From Haladaptatus caseinilyticus (GTDB taxonomy: Archaea; Halobacteriota; Halobacteria; Halobacteriales; Haladaptataceae): a stretch of DNA of 64,000 bases. The stretch is from NCBI RefSeq assembly GCF_026248685.1, contig NZ_CP111036.1:2583752-2647751 (forward strand), written 5' to 3'. Position numbers and translations under genes: made by a program. Below the pieces are notes generated by a model that was given only the letters and a program-made list of their open reading frames with translations, was not told where the DNA came from and made no database searches. This document shows, piece by piece, positions 7,723 to 16,042 of the stretch. Within the stretch, counting starts at the first letter, position 1; each line of letters starts with the position of its first letter.

Positions 7723-10404
7723 ATGACTCAATCTGGGCTTGGTGACTTCGCGGGCGGAGACGAGCGCCCCGCGGCAGAAGCCCACGCCGTTGCAGGAAAC
7801 GACGACACGACGGCAACTGTCGTTGACGCCGATACGGACTGGCTTCCGGATTCGCAAGGTGAAATCGAACTGGCAGTCACGCAGGTCGATTACACCATCG
7901 AAGGATACGGTGACGACGAAACGCCGATAATCCACGTCTTCGGGCGCACTCCGGACGACGAACACGAGCACGTCCGTGTCGTCGGATTTCGGCCGTACTT
8001 CTATGCACCGACGAAAACGCTCACCGAGGAGAAACTGAACGACGACCGTCTCACTGGTTCCGAGGAGGGGTACGAAAGTATCCGCGGCGAGAAACTGACG
8101 AAGATATTCGGTCGGACGCCACGCGACGTAGGGAACATTCGCGACCAGTTCGAACACTACGAAGCGGACATCCTGTTCCCGAACCGCTTTCTCATCGACA
8201 AGGACATCAAAAGCGGCATACGCATTCCGGAACGTCGGCAGGAGGACGGCGACCTCGTCGTTCAGGAGAACGAAGTCGAAGCAGCGGAGGTGCAAGCAAA
8301 CCTTCGTGTCCACACGTTCGACATCGAGGTGGACGACCGCTCCGGCTTTCCGGAGGACGGTGAAGAGCCGATAATCTGTCTTACGAGCCACGACTCCTAC
8401 CGGGACGAGTACATCGCGTGGTTGTTCGACGCACCCGATGGAGATGCCGACCTGCCGGACGGCCTGCCGGACTACGAACCGCTCCGCGACGGCCCCGAAA
8501 TCGACGTTCGAACGTTCGAGGAAGAAGAAGCCATGCTGTCGGCGTTCCTCGACTACATCGACGACACCGACCCGGACGTGCTTACCGGTTGGAATTTCGA
8601 CGACTTCGACGCGCCGTATTTCTTAGACAGGTTGGAACGACTCGACGGCCAACATCACGACTACGATCTCGACTACGAACGGCTCTCACGCGTGAACGAG
8701 GTCTGGCGGAGCGATTGGGGTGGTCCGACCGTGAAAGGTCGCGTCGTCTTCGACCTGCTGTACGCCTATAAGCGAACCCAGTTCACCGAACTCGACTCCT
8801 ATCGACTCGACGCTGTCGGTGAGACGGAACTCGGCGTCGGCAAGGAACGCTACGCTGGCGACATCGGCGACCTCTGGGAGGAAAACCCCACACGATTGCT
8901 GGAGTACAACGTTCGGGACGTGGAACTCTGTGTCGAACTCGACAAAAAGCAGGACATCGTCACCTTCTGGCGGGAGGTCGCCTCGTTCGTCGGCTGTAAA
9001 CTCGAAGACGCAACGACGCCCGGCGACGCGGTGGACGTGTACGTCCTCCACAAAGCGCACGGTCAGTTCGCGCTCCCCTCGAAGGGACAGTTCGAGGCCG
9101 AGGATTACGAGGGGGGTGCGGTGTTCGATCCGATTACCGGCGTCAAGGAGAACGTCACCGTGCTCGACCTGAAGTCGTTGTATCCGATGTGTATGGTGAC
9201 GCTCAACCTGTCGCCGGAAACCTCGGTCGATCCCGAGGCGTACGACGGCGACACTTACGTCGCGCCCAACGGGAGCCATTTCCGGAAGGAACCCGACGGT
9301 ATCGTCCGGGAAATCATCAACGAGACCCTTTCCGAGCGTGAGGAAAAGAAATCGCTTCGGAACGAACACAGTCCCGACAGCGCGGAGTACGAAATCTTCG
9401 ATCGTCAACAGGCCGCGGTGAAGGTCATCATGAACTCGTTGTACGGCGTACTGGGCTGGGAGAAGTTCCGCCTCTACGACAAGGAGATGGGTGCTGCCAT
9501 CACCGCGACCGGCCGGGAAGTCATCGAGTTCACCGAGACAGCGGCGAACGAAATCGATTACAACGTGGCGTACGGCGATACCGACTCCGTAATGCTCGAA
9601 CTCGGGGGCGACATCGAAAAATCAGAAGCGCTAGACCAGTCGTTCGAAATCGAGGAGCACATCAATGCGAGATACGACGAGTTCGCACGCGAGGAACTGA
9701 ACGCCGAGGAACACCGCTTCCAAATCGAGTTCGAAAAGCTGTACCGCCGGTTCTTCCAGGCGGGCAAGAAAAAGCGCTATGCGGGTTATATCGTCTGGAA
9801 AGAAGGCAAGGACGTGGACGATATCGACATCACCGGCTTCGAGTACAAACGCTCGGACATCGCCCCGATCACGAAGGAAGTCCAACGGCGGGTCATCGAA
9901 ATGATCGTGACCGGGGAGGATTTGGATGACGTGGAAACCTACGTTCACGACGTTATCGAGGACTTCCTCGGCGGCAACGTCGATTTGGACGAAATCGCTA
10001 TCCCCGGCGGAATCGGCAAGCGACTCGACAACTACGACACCGACACGGCACAGGTTCGCGGCGCGAAGTACGCCAATCTCCTCCTCGGAACCAACTTCCA
10101 ACGCGGGAGTAAGCCGAAACGACTCTATCTGAAGAAAGTCCATCCGTCGTACTTCGAGCGAATCGAGCGGGAGAGGGATTTGGATGCTCGACCGGATACG
10201 CTGTACGGCGAGTTCAAACACGAACAGGACGTTATTTGCTTCGAGTACGCGGACCAGATACCCGAGGAATTCGAGGTGGACTGGGACAAAATGCTCGATA
10301 AGACGCTCAAGGGACCGATTGCACGCGTCCTCGAAGCACTCGATATTTCCTGGGAAGAAGTAAAAACGGGCCAGCAACAGACGGGCTTGAGCAGCTTTAT
10401 GTAG
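7723..10404 (+). CDS. polB: DNA polymerase, family B (PolB)
   Basis: An 893-residue replicative family-B polymerase with proofreading. Exo I TFDIE carries D200 and E202. Exo II NFDDFD lies near 288. Polymerase motif A DLKSLYP is at 482-488, motif B KVIMNSLYG at 567-575 and motif C YGDTDS at 617-622 (D619, D621). The frame is open further upstream, but the Asp/Gly-rich N-terminus beginning MTQSGLGDF at 7723 is the haloarchaeal type and the upstream 30 codons are not. All conserved motifs are uninterrupted: there is no intein, although inteins are frequent in haloarchaeal polB genes. Confidence 0.97.
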   Translation: MTQSGLGDFAGGDERPAAEAHAVAGNDDTTATVVDADTDWLPDSQGEIELAVTQVDYTIEGYGDDETPIIHVFGRTPDDEHEHVRVVGFRPYFYAPTKTLTEEKLNDDRLTGSEEGYESIRGEKLTKIFGRTPRDVGNIRDQFEHYEADILFPNRFLIDKDIKSGIRIPERRQEDGDLVVQENEVEAAEVQANLRVHTFDIEVDDRSGFPEDGEEPIICLTSHDSYRDEYIAWLFDAPDGDADLPDGLPDYEPLRDGPEIDVRTFEEEEAMLSAFLDYIDDTDPDVLTGWNFDDFDAPYFLDRLERLDGQHHDYDLDYERLSRVNEVWRSDWGGPTVKGRVVFDLLYAYKRTQFTELDSYRLDAVGETELGVGKERYAGDIGDLWEENPTRLLEYNVRDVELCVELDKKQDIVTFWREVASFVGCKLEDATTPGDAVDVYVLHKAHGQFALPSKGQFEAEDYEGGAVFDPITGVKENVTVLDLKSLYPMCMVTLNLSPETSVDPEAYDGDTYVAPNGSHFRKEPDGIVREIINETLSEREEKKSLRNEHSPDSAEYEIFDRQQAAVKVIMNSLYGVLGWEKFRLYDKEMGAAITATGREVIEFTETAANEIDYNVAYGDTDSVMLELGGDIEKSEALDQSFEIEEHINARYDEFAREELNAEEHRFQIEFEKLYRRFFQAGKKKRYAGYIVWKEGKDVDDIDITGFEYKRSDIAPITKEVQRRVIEMIVTGEDLDDVETYVHDVIEDFLGGNVDLDEIAIPGGIGKRLDNYDTDTAQVRGAKYANLLLGTNFQRGSKPKRLYLKKVHPSYFERIERERDLDARPDTLYGEFKHEQDVICFEYADQIPEEFEVDWDKMLDKTLKGPIARVLEALDISWEEVKTGQQQTGLSSFM

Positions 10405-10539
10405 CTGGGTTAAATGGCACAAGATTGAGGATAAACTGGGCGAGTTTCCCGATATAGAAAAAGAATTTTTTCTTTCCAGAAACCGATTGCATACGAATGC
10501 GAAACCGTTATGAGACGATATACCCTTGCTTCATACGTC

Positions 10540-10553
10540 TTAGGTGAACCTAA
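10540..10553. promoter_or_regulatory. Palindromic operator TTAGGTGAACCTAA before sufC
   Basis: A 14-bp inverted repeat (arms TTAGGT and ACCTAA, spacer GA) ends one base before the sufC ATG. A TATA-like CGATATAC at 10514-10521 lies about 25 bases upstream, so the repeat covers the expected transcription start. TTAGG/CCTAA half-sites resemble those of DtxR/IdeR-family iron regulators. Binding here would block transcription, so iron-dependent repression of suf is the natural reading. The binder is inferred, not shown. Confidence 0.6.
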
Positions 10554-10554
10554 C

Positions 10555-11457
10555 ATGGCAACGCTTGAACTAAAAAATGTCCACGCAGAGGTCGTGGAAG
10601 AAGGTGAAAAAATCCTCAACGGCGTCGATCTCGAAGTAGCATCCGGCGAGATTCACGCCCTGATGGGACCGAACGGGAGCGGAAAATCGACGACGTCGAA
10701 AATCGTCGCAGGACACCCTGCCTACGAAGTTACCGAAGGTGAGGTACTGCTCCACATCGAAGAGGACGAGTTCGACGACATCGAGATTCCGGACGACCTG
10801 CGCACTTGGAACCTTCTCGAACTGGAACCGAACGAGCGTGCCGCGCTCGGTGTCTTCCTCGCGTTCCAGTACCCCGCAGAAATCGAGGGCGTCACGATGT
10901 CGAACTTCCTCCGTACCGCACTCAACGCGAAACTCGAAGATCGCGAAGAGCTCTTCGAGGAAGACGACGGGGAGGAAGAAGAGGAAGAGGCGGGCTACGA
11001 CACCAGTCCGATGGAAGGCCCCGCCGACGACGGTGAAGTCAGTGTCGCCGAGTTCCAGGAACTCCTCAAAGAGAAGATGGAACTGCTCGACATGGACGAG
11101 AAGTTCGCGATGCGATACCTGAACGCTGGCTTCTCCGGCGGAGAGAAAAAGCAGAACGAGGTTTTGCAGGCCGCAATCCTCGAACCGTCCATCGCGGTGC
11201 TCGACGAAATCGACTCCGGACTGGACATCGACCGTCTGCAGGACGTTTCGAACGGAATCAACGCACTGCGCGACGAACAGGGTACTGGTATCCTCCAGAT
11301 TACCCACTACCAGCGTATCCTCGACTACGTCGAGCCAGATACGGTTCACATCATGCTCGACGGGGAAATCGTCATGGAAGGCGGACCGGAACTCGCCGAG
11401 GAACTCGAGGACAAGGGATACGACTGGGTCCGCGACGAAGTCTACCAGACTGCGTAA
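10555..11457 (+). CDS. sufC: Fe-S cluster assembly ATPase SufC
   Basis: A 300-residue ABC-type ATPase that energises the SufBCD Fe-S scaffold in the cytosol. Walker A GPNGSGKS lies near residues 38-45, the signature FSGGEKK near 199-205, and Walker B IAVLDEIDSGLD near 216-227. It is longer than bacterial SufC (about 250) because of an acidic insert near 137-160 (EEDDGEEEEEEAG). ATG 10555 is chosen because it directly follows the promoter and palindrome; an in-frame ATG at 10510 lies upstream of the likely transcription start. It is first in a sufC-sufB-sufD operon. Confidence 0.96.
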   Translation: MATLELKNVHAEVVEEGEKILNGVDLEVASGEIHALMGPNGSGKSTTSKIVAGHPAYEVTEGEVLLHIEEDEFDDIEIPDDLRTWNLLELEPNERAALGVFLAFQYPAEIEGVTMSNFLRTALNAKLEDREELFEEDDGEEEEEEAGYDTSPMEGPADDGEVSVAEFQELLKEKMELLDMDEKFAMRYLNAGFSGGEKKQNEVLQAAILEPSIAVLDEIDSGLDIDRLQDVSNGINALRDEQGTGILQITHYQRILDYVEPDTVHIMLDGEIVMEGGPELAEELEDKGYDWVRDEVYQTA

Positions 11458-11466
11458 GGTGATACT

Positions 11467-12897
11467 ATGAGCTCAGAACAGGACCACTTGAAAGAGACAG
11501 ATACCGAAGAACGGTTCGAGTTCAAGAAAGAACAGCGGGCCGCGGTCAAATCCGACAAGGGTCTGACCGAAGAGGTCGTCCGCCTCATCAGCGAGGACAA
11601 GGACGAACCCGAATGGATGCTTCAGCGGCGTCTCCGCGCACTGGAACATTACCAGAACATGCCCCTGCCGACGGACTGGCCCGGCCAGCCCGACTTGACA
11701 GAACTCGATATAGAAGAAATCGTCCCGTACATTCGACCCGACGTGGAAACCCGCGGCGGTGCCGACGATTGGGACGACCTCCCGGACGACATCAAGGACA
11801 CGTTCGACAAGCTCGGCATTCCGGAGGCGGAGCGTAAAGCGCTCTCCGGCGTCGGTGCCCAGTACGAGTCCGAGGTCGTCTACCAGAACATGCAGGACCA
11901 GTGGGAGGAAAAGGGCGTCGTGTTCATGAACATGGACCAAGCGGTCCAAGAACACGAGGACCTCGTGAAAGAGTACTTCATGACGAAATGTGTGCCGCCA
12001 AGCGACAACAAGTTCGCGGCACTCCACGGTGCGGTCTGGTCCGGCGGGTCGTTCGTCTACGTCCCCGAGGACGTGACGGTGCAGATGCCCGTCCAGGCGT
12101 ACTTCCGCATGAACTCCGAGGGGATGGGGCAGTTCGAGCACACGCTCATCATCGCCGAGGAAGGTTCCGAAGTCCACTACATCGAAGGCTGTTCCGCGCC
12201 GAAGTACGGCCGACACAACCTCCACTCCGGCGGCGTCGAAGTGTTCGTCGGTGAGGACGCTCACGTCCAGTACTCGACCGTCCAGAACTGGTCGAAGAAC
12301 ACGTTCAACCTGAACACCAAGCGCGCCATCGTCGAAGCCGGCGGCCGCATGGAATGGGTGTCCGGAAGCATGGGTTCGAAGGCGACGATGCTGTACCCGT
12401 GTTCCATCCTGAAGGGACGTGGCGCGAGCGCAAATCAGATCTCCATCGCGTTCGCTGGCAAAGGTCAGAACATCGACACCGGCGCGAAGGTGTACCACAA
12501 CGCGCCGAAAACGAACTCGACCATCGAGTCGAAATCCATCAGCAAGGACGGTGGCCGAACGAACTACCGCGGTCTCGTCCACATCAGTGATGGTGCGGTG
12601 GACTCGTCCACGTCGGTCGAATGTGACGCGCTGATGTTCGACAACGAATCCACGTCGGACACCATGCCGTACATGGAAATCAACGAAGACCGCGTCGACG
12701 TTGCCCACGAGGCAACGGTCGGTAAAATCGGCGACGAGGACGTGTTCTACCTCCAGAGTCGCGGGTTGGACGACGACGACGCGAAACAGATGATCGTGAG
12801 TGGCTTCATTGAGCCCATCACGGAAGAACTCCCGATCGAGTACGCGGTCGAACTCAACCGCCTCATCGAACTCGAAATGGAGGGGAGCCTCGGATGA
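11467..12897 (+). CDS. sufB: Fe-S cluster assembly scaffold SufB
   Basis: A 476-residue SufB/SufD-superfamily beta-helix protein, the scaffold on which Fe-S clusters are built in complex with SufC and SufD. Recognisable blocks include VPPSDNKFAALHGAVW, EGCSAPKYGRHNLHSGGVEV, and a C-terminal SRGLDDDDAKQMIVSGF that belongs to the SufC-contact region. It starts 9 bases after the sufC stop and overlaps sufD by ATGA. Confidence 0.96.
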   Translation: MSSEQDHLKETDTEERFEFKKEQRAAVKSDKGLTEEVVRLISEDKDEPEWMLQRRLRALEHYQNMPLPTDWPGQPDLTELDIEEIVPYIRPDVETRGGADDWDDLPDDIKDTFDKLGIPEAERKALSGVGAQYESEVVYQNMQDQWEEKGVVFMNMDQAVQEHEDLVKEYFMTKCVPPSDNKFAALHGAVWSGGSFVYVPEDVTVQMPVQAYFRMNSEGMGQFEHTLIIAEEGSEVHYIEGCSAPKYGRHNLHSGGVEVFVGEDAHVQYSTVQNWSKNTFNLNTKRAIVEAGGRMEWVSGSMGSKATMLYPCSILKGRGASANQISIAFAGKGQNIDTGAKVYHNAPKTNSTIESKSISKDGGRTNYRGLVHISDGAVDSSTSVECDALMFDNESTSDTMPYMEINEDRVDVAHEATVGKIGDEDVFYLQSRGLDDDDAKQMIVSGFIEPITEELPIEYAVELNRLIELEMEGSLG

Positions 12898-14102
12898 GCA
12901 CGCAGGTACACAGCACGCTCTCGGAGGAAACCGTTCGCGAGATTTCGAGCGACCTCGGCGAACCCGAGTGGCTGCTCGAAACCCGGCTCGACGCGCTCGA
13001 TTCGCTTTCCGACATCGACATGCCGGACGTTATCCGGACGCCGGGACGCGACTGGACGAACCTCGACGCGCTCGACTACGAGAGCTTCGTCGACCCGCTT
13101 TCCGCGACCGAAGAAAAGGAGCGAGTCGAACCGGAAGGCGTCTCGGTCCTCTCGATGGCGGACGCGCTGGACGAACACGAAGACCTCGTCAAGGAGTACT
13201 TCGGTTCGGTCATCGACCCACAGGAGAACTACCTGACGGCGCTCTCGACCGCGCTGTTCACGACTGGCACGCTCATCTACGTCCCGAAGGGCGTCGATGC
13301 GGAAGACGTGAAAATCCGGACGACGATGCAGAGCCAATCGCTGTTCAACTACACGCTCGTCGTCACCGAGGAATCGAGTTCGGTGACGATTCTGGAGCGA
13401 CAAGACAGCGAAGAACTCTCCGGCGAGCGCTACTACAGCGGACTCGTCGAAATCGTCGCTGGCGAGAACAGCCACGTCCAGTACGGCTCCCTCCAAGATT
13501 TGGACGAGGAGACGTACAACTACACGCTGAAGCGCGGCAACACCGCAGATTACGCCACGCTCAACTGGATCGAGGGCAACCTCGGGTCGCGTCTCACGAA
13601 GTCCTCAGTCGAGACGAACCTCGACGGCGAAGGCTCCGAGACGAAGACCGTCGGCGCGTTCTTCGGTCACGACGACCAGCACTTCGACGTAGCAGCCCGC
13701 GTCTGGCACAACACCGCACACACGACCGCAGACCTCGTGACCCGTGGCGTGCTCGACGACGAAGCACGCTCCGTCTACGAGGGCGTGCAGGACGTCGGCA
13801 CCGAAGCATGGGACACCAGTTCCTACCAGCGTGAAAACACGCTCATGCTGTCGGACGGAAGCGAGGCCGATGCGTCGCCGAAGCTCATCATCAACAACCA
13901 CGACACGGAAGCGAGCCACTCCGCGACGGTCGGACAGGTCGATAAAGAGGACCTGTTCTACATGACCTCGCGCGGCGTGCCCGCCCAACTGGCGAAGGAC
14001 ATGCTCGTCGAAGGATTCTTCGTCCCCGTTCTGGACGAAGTCGAAGTCGAAGAACTCCGCGAAGACCTCGATTCGAGAATCGTCGAACGTCTCGGTAACT
14101 AA
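12894..14102 (+). CDS. sufD: Fe-S cluster assembly protein SufD
   Basis: A 402-residue paralogue of SufB that completes the SufBC2D complex. The N-terminal helical part (to about 110) precedes the beta-helix core, and the C-terminal MTSRGVPAQLAKDMLVEGFF block matches the SufB end. The start codon overlaps the sufB stop (ATGA). A T-rich tract follows the stop at 14105-14132. Confidence 0.95.
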   Translation: MSTQVHSTLSEETVREISSDLGEPEWLLETRLDALDSLSDIDMPDVIRTPGRDWTNLDALDYESFVDPLSATEEKERVEPEGVSVLSMADALDEHEDLVKEYFGSVIDPQENYLTALSTALFTTGTLIYVPKGVDAEDVKIRTTMQSQSLFNYTLVVTEESSSVTILERQDSEELSGERYYSGLVEIVAGENSHVQYGSLQDLDEETYNYTLKRGNTADYATLNWIEGNLGSRLTKSSVETNLDGEGSETKTVGAFFGHDDQHFDVAARVWHNTAHTTADLVTRGVLDDEARSVYEGVQDVGTEAWDTSSYQRENTLMLSDGSEADASPKLIINNHDTEASHSATVGQVDKEDLFYMTSRGVPAQLAKDMLVEGFFVPVLDEVEVEELREDLDSRIVERLGN

Positions 14103-14104
14103 GC

Positions 14105-14132
14105 CGTTTTTCGTTTTCGGGGCGTCTTTTTC
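14105..14132 (+). terminator. T-rich terminator after sufD
   Basis: Three T runs (GTTTTTCGTTTT and CTTTTT) immediately follow the sufD stop. Archaeal RNA polymerase terminates at oligo-T tracts, and a new promoter-like GTTAAGTTT follows at about 14151. This separates suf from the ferritin-like/regulator pair. Confidence 0.5.
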
Positions 14133-14181
14133 GGAAGCTGCATCAGGGAGTGTTAAGTTTCCCCACCCCTTTTCCCGAGGT

Positions 14182-14682
14182 ATGAGTGTGGGTCAGCGCG
14201 TCTCATCGGACCGCCAACTCGCGCGCTTACTCCAGATCGGTGTCGTCTTGGAGGAACTCGTCGAAGCACGGGCGGCGCGCCATTTCGAGTCGCTACCATC
14301 CCGTGAGCAGGACGAACTCCACAAGGATGTGCGCGAACTGCTTTCCGAATCCGGTGAAGAGTCAGCAGAACATCGGGAACGTCTCGAGTCACTCATCGAT
14401 GAACTCGATGCTGAGACGATCCCGTTCGAGGAAATCGAACTGTTGGTCGGCGAACAGTACGCCCAGACCGCCCCGGACGATTTCGATGGCGTCCTCTACG
14501 ACCAACTGCACGGCGAAGAGACGGCATACAAGTTTTACGACGATCTCATCACGGCTATCGAGGCGAGTGAGGCCACGTTCGCGCTCGACCGTGACCGGCT
14601 GCTCGAAACGCTCACTGCGATTCGAGCGGAGGAAGCTGAGGGTGTCGAGGAAGTGGCGAAACTGATGGAGGCCAGAGAATGA
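14182..14682 (+). CDS. Ferritin-like (rubrerythrin-fold) protein
   Basis: A 166-residue all-helical protein with paired acidic and His residues expected of a di-iron four-helix bundle: E25/E28 and H34, E60-x3-H64, E91 in GEQYAQ, H110-x-E112-E113, and E150/E151 near the end. It lacks the C-terminal rubredoxin domain of rubrerythrin. Likely roles are peroxide removal or iron handling; the metal and substrate are not readable from sequence. It is followed, with ATGA overlap, by a DtxR-type regulator, and preceded by the suf operon, so an iron/oxidative-stress role fits. Confidence 0.8.
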   Translation: MSVGQRVSSDRQLARLLQIGVVLEELVEARAARHFESLPSREQDELHKDVRELLSESGEESAEHRERLESLIDELDAETIPFEEIELLVGEQYAQTAPDDFDGVLYDQLHGEETAYKFYDDLITAIEASEATFALDRDRLLETLTAIRAEEAEGVEEVAKLMEARE

Positions 14683-15107
14683 ACACCGCAGACCAGTACC
14701 TCAAAGCGATTTATCTCGTCCAACGCATCGAAGATGGACCGGCGGCGACAGGCGTCCTTGCCGACCGACTCGACGTGAGTCCCGCGAGCGTCAACGAGAT
14801 GATCGGCAAACTCCAGGACCGCGGACTCGTCGAACACGAGAAGTATCGCGGTGCAACCCTCACTGACGACGGCGAAGAACGCGCCAGCGACGCGCTTCAA
14901 ACCTACTGCATCCTCGAACGCTTCCTCGCTAACGTCCTCGAAGTCGATGAGTTTCGTATGGAGGCAAAACAACTCGAAAGCGTTATCGACGAAACGGTAG
15001 CGGAGCGGCTCGATACGATAATCGACCGCGAACCGCAGTGCCCGGACTGCTTTCACGCTGAAGAGGACATGTGTGCGTATTTGATTGGCGAGGGTGAAGC
15101 GGACTGA
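14679..15107 (+). CDS. DtxR-type regulator with Cys-rich C-terminal tail
   Basis: A 142-residue protein. Residues 1-65 are the DtxR wHTH (DQYLKAIYLVQ, then the recognition part SPASVNEMIGKLQDRGLV). The dimerisation region continues to about 112. Residues that bind Mn or Fe in MntR/DtxR are replaced: by alignment with MntR, Asp8 is Q6, the site-99 acid/Cys is K98 and His103 is S101. Instead the tail has C121-x2-C124, H126 and C132, and C77 lies in the dimer region. There is no FeoA-like SH3 domain. The start overlaps the ferritin-like gene (ATGA). I infer a Zn or Fe-S dependent sensor, possibly of the suf/iron genes; this is untested. Confidence 0.85.
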   Translation: MNTADQYLKAIYLVQRIEDGPAATGVLADRLDVSPASVNEMIGKLQDRGLVEHEKYRGATLTDDGEERASDALQTYCILERFLANVLEVDEFRMEAKQLESVIDETVAERLDTIIDREPQCPDCFHAEEDMCAYLIGEGEAD

Positions 15108-15210
15108 GCGAGGATAACGGGGGCGAAATCGGACAGTGAGGATTTTCAGTTGAGGTTCGCTAACAACATCACTGATGAGAAACTATTTCCAGCATCATAG
15201 TCGATATTGA

Positions 15211-15722
15211 CTAGTAGTTGACTGCCCAACATGTGGTGAGTCATTCGATTCACGACAAGGCGTGCGCATTCACCACGCATACAAGCATCATAAGAAGCTC
15301 CCAAACCGAACTTGTGCTGGCTGTGAAGAACACTTCTACGATGAGAAAGCACAGAAACAGTTTTGCTCAGATTGCTCACCGAACGCTGGCGAGAACAACG
15401 GAAACTGGAGTGGTACAAAAGAGGATTCTATCTATCGAACATACGACACCGTGTTCAGATGTCATCCATCAAACAAAGAGAGGGTGTATTGTTCAGAATG
15501 TGTTAGCGCAGCAGACGGGAGGCTCTTGAGCGGGACGATAGAACCTGCCAGAGATGCGGTGCCACCGTGTCAGAACTCGGTCAAACACCAGATATTTACC
15601 ATCTAACCAGAGTTCGTGATTTCGAGAACTCACAGGATGTACACCTCCTTACGAACGTCATCACGCTCTGTCAGAGCTGTCATCGAAATGTCAAAAAAGG
15701 AAATGCTACTCTTTCGGTGTAA
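15211..15722 (+). pseudogene. HNH endonuclease, frameshifted remnant
   Basis: One frame reads CPTCGESFDSRQGVRIHH, then CAGC...CSDC and CSEC zinc-knuckle segments of the haloarchaeal HNH endonuclease family. Near 15508-15520 the homology jumps to another frame: ALERDDRTCQRCG ... IYHLTRVRDF ... NVITLCQSCHRNV, ending at TAA 15720. No usable start codon lies upstream before the stop at 15208-15210. A frameshift plus a lost start makes this a decayed gene. The base composition is AT-richer than the neighbours, and it ends 55 bases before a tRNA gene. Confidence 0.75.
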
Positions 15723-15777
15723 CAGGTCGAAAAGTAACGCACTTGTATGAGGAGGCACTATCCGAAGACGCAATCGA

Positions 15778-15879
15778 AGTCCCGTGGTGTAGCGGCCAAT
15801 CATAATGGCCTTTGGACGTGACTGGTGTTCCAGTTGCGGAAGACAGCCATTGACGGCGGTTCGAATCCGCCCGGGACTA
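15778..15879 (+). tRNA. tRNA-Gln (anticodon TTG) with intron
   Basis: Acceptor strands AGTCCCG (15778-15784) and CGGGACT (15872-15878) pair perfectly, followed by discriminator A. The T arm is GGCGG-TTCGAAT-CCGCC. The anticodon stem is ATGGC (15805-15809) with GCCAT (15846-15850), and the anticodon TTG is 15812-15814. An insert of about 29 bases follows position 37, the canonical archaeal intron site. An intron in tRNA-Gln(UUG) is known in haloarchaea. No CCA is encoded. Confidence 0.93.
15816..15844 (+). other. tRNA-Gln intron
   Basis: About 29 bases between tRNA positions 37 and 38. They contain GACTGG and CCAGTT, which can form a stem closed by TGTT. With the flanking exon bases this can build the bulge-helix-bulge cut by the archaeal splicing endonuclease. 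The exact boundaries are predicted and could shift by a base or two. Confidence 0.75.
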
Positions 15880-16042
15880 CTACTTCGAACTTAATTTTCC
15901 GCAGTGTTTCCTATGTAAAACGACACTTCCTGCTGGTTGTCCTTTCGTAGCGCGCTCTATATGTACGACAGTCAACGGTAGCGGATCTATCGAACTACTT
16001 CGTTAGCAACGATATCAAAAACGATATGCTAAAAATCGCGTT

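Noticed and set aside
11473..12708. 411-codon minus-strand frame inside sufB
   Set aside because: Antisense shadow of sufB; no promoter and a Val/Asp/Arg-biased translation typical of shadows.
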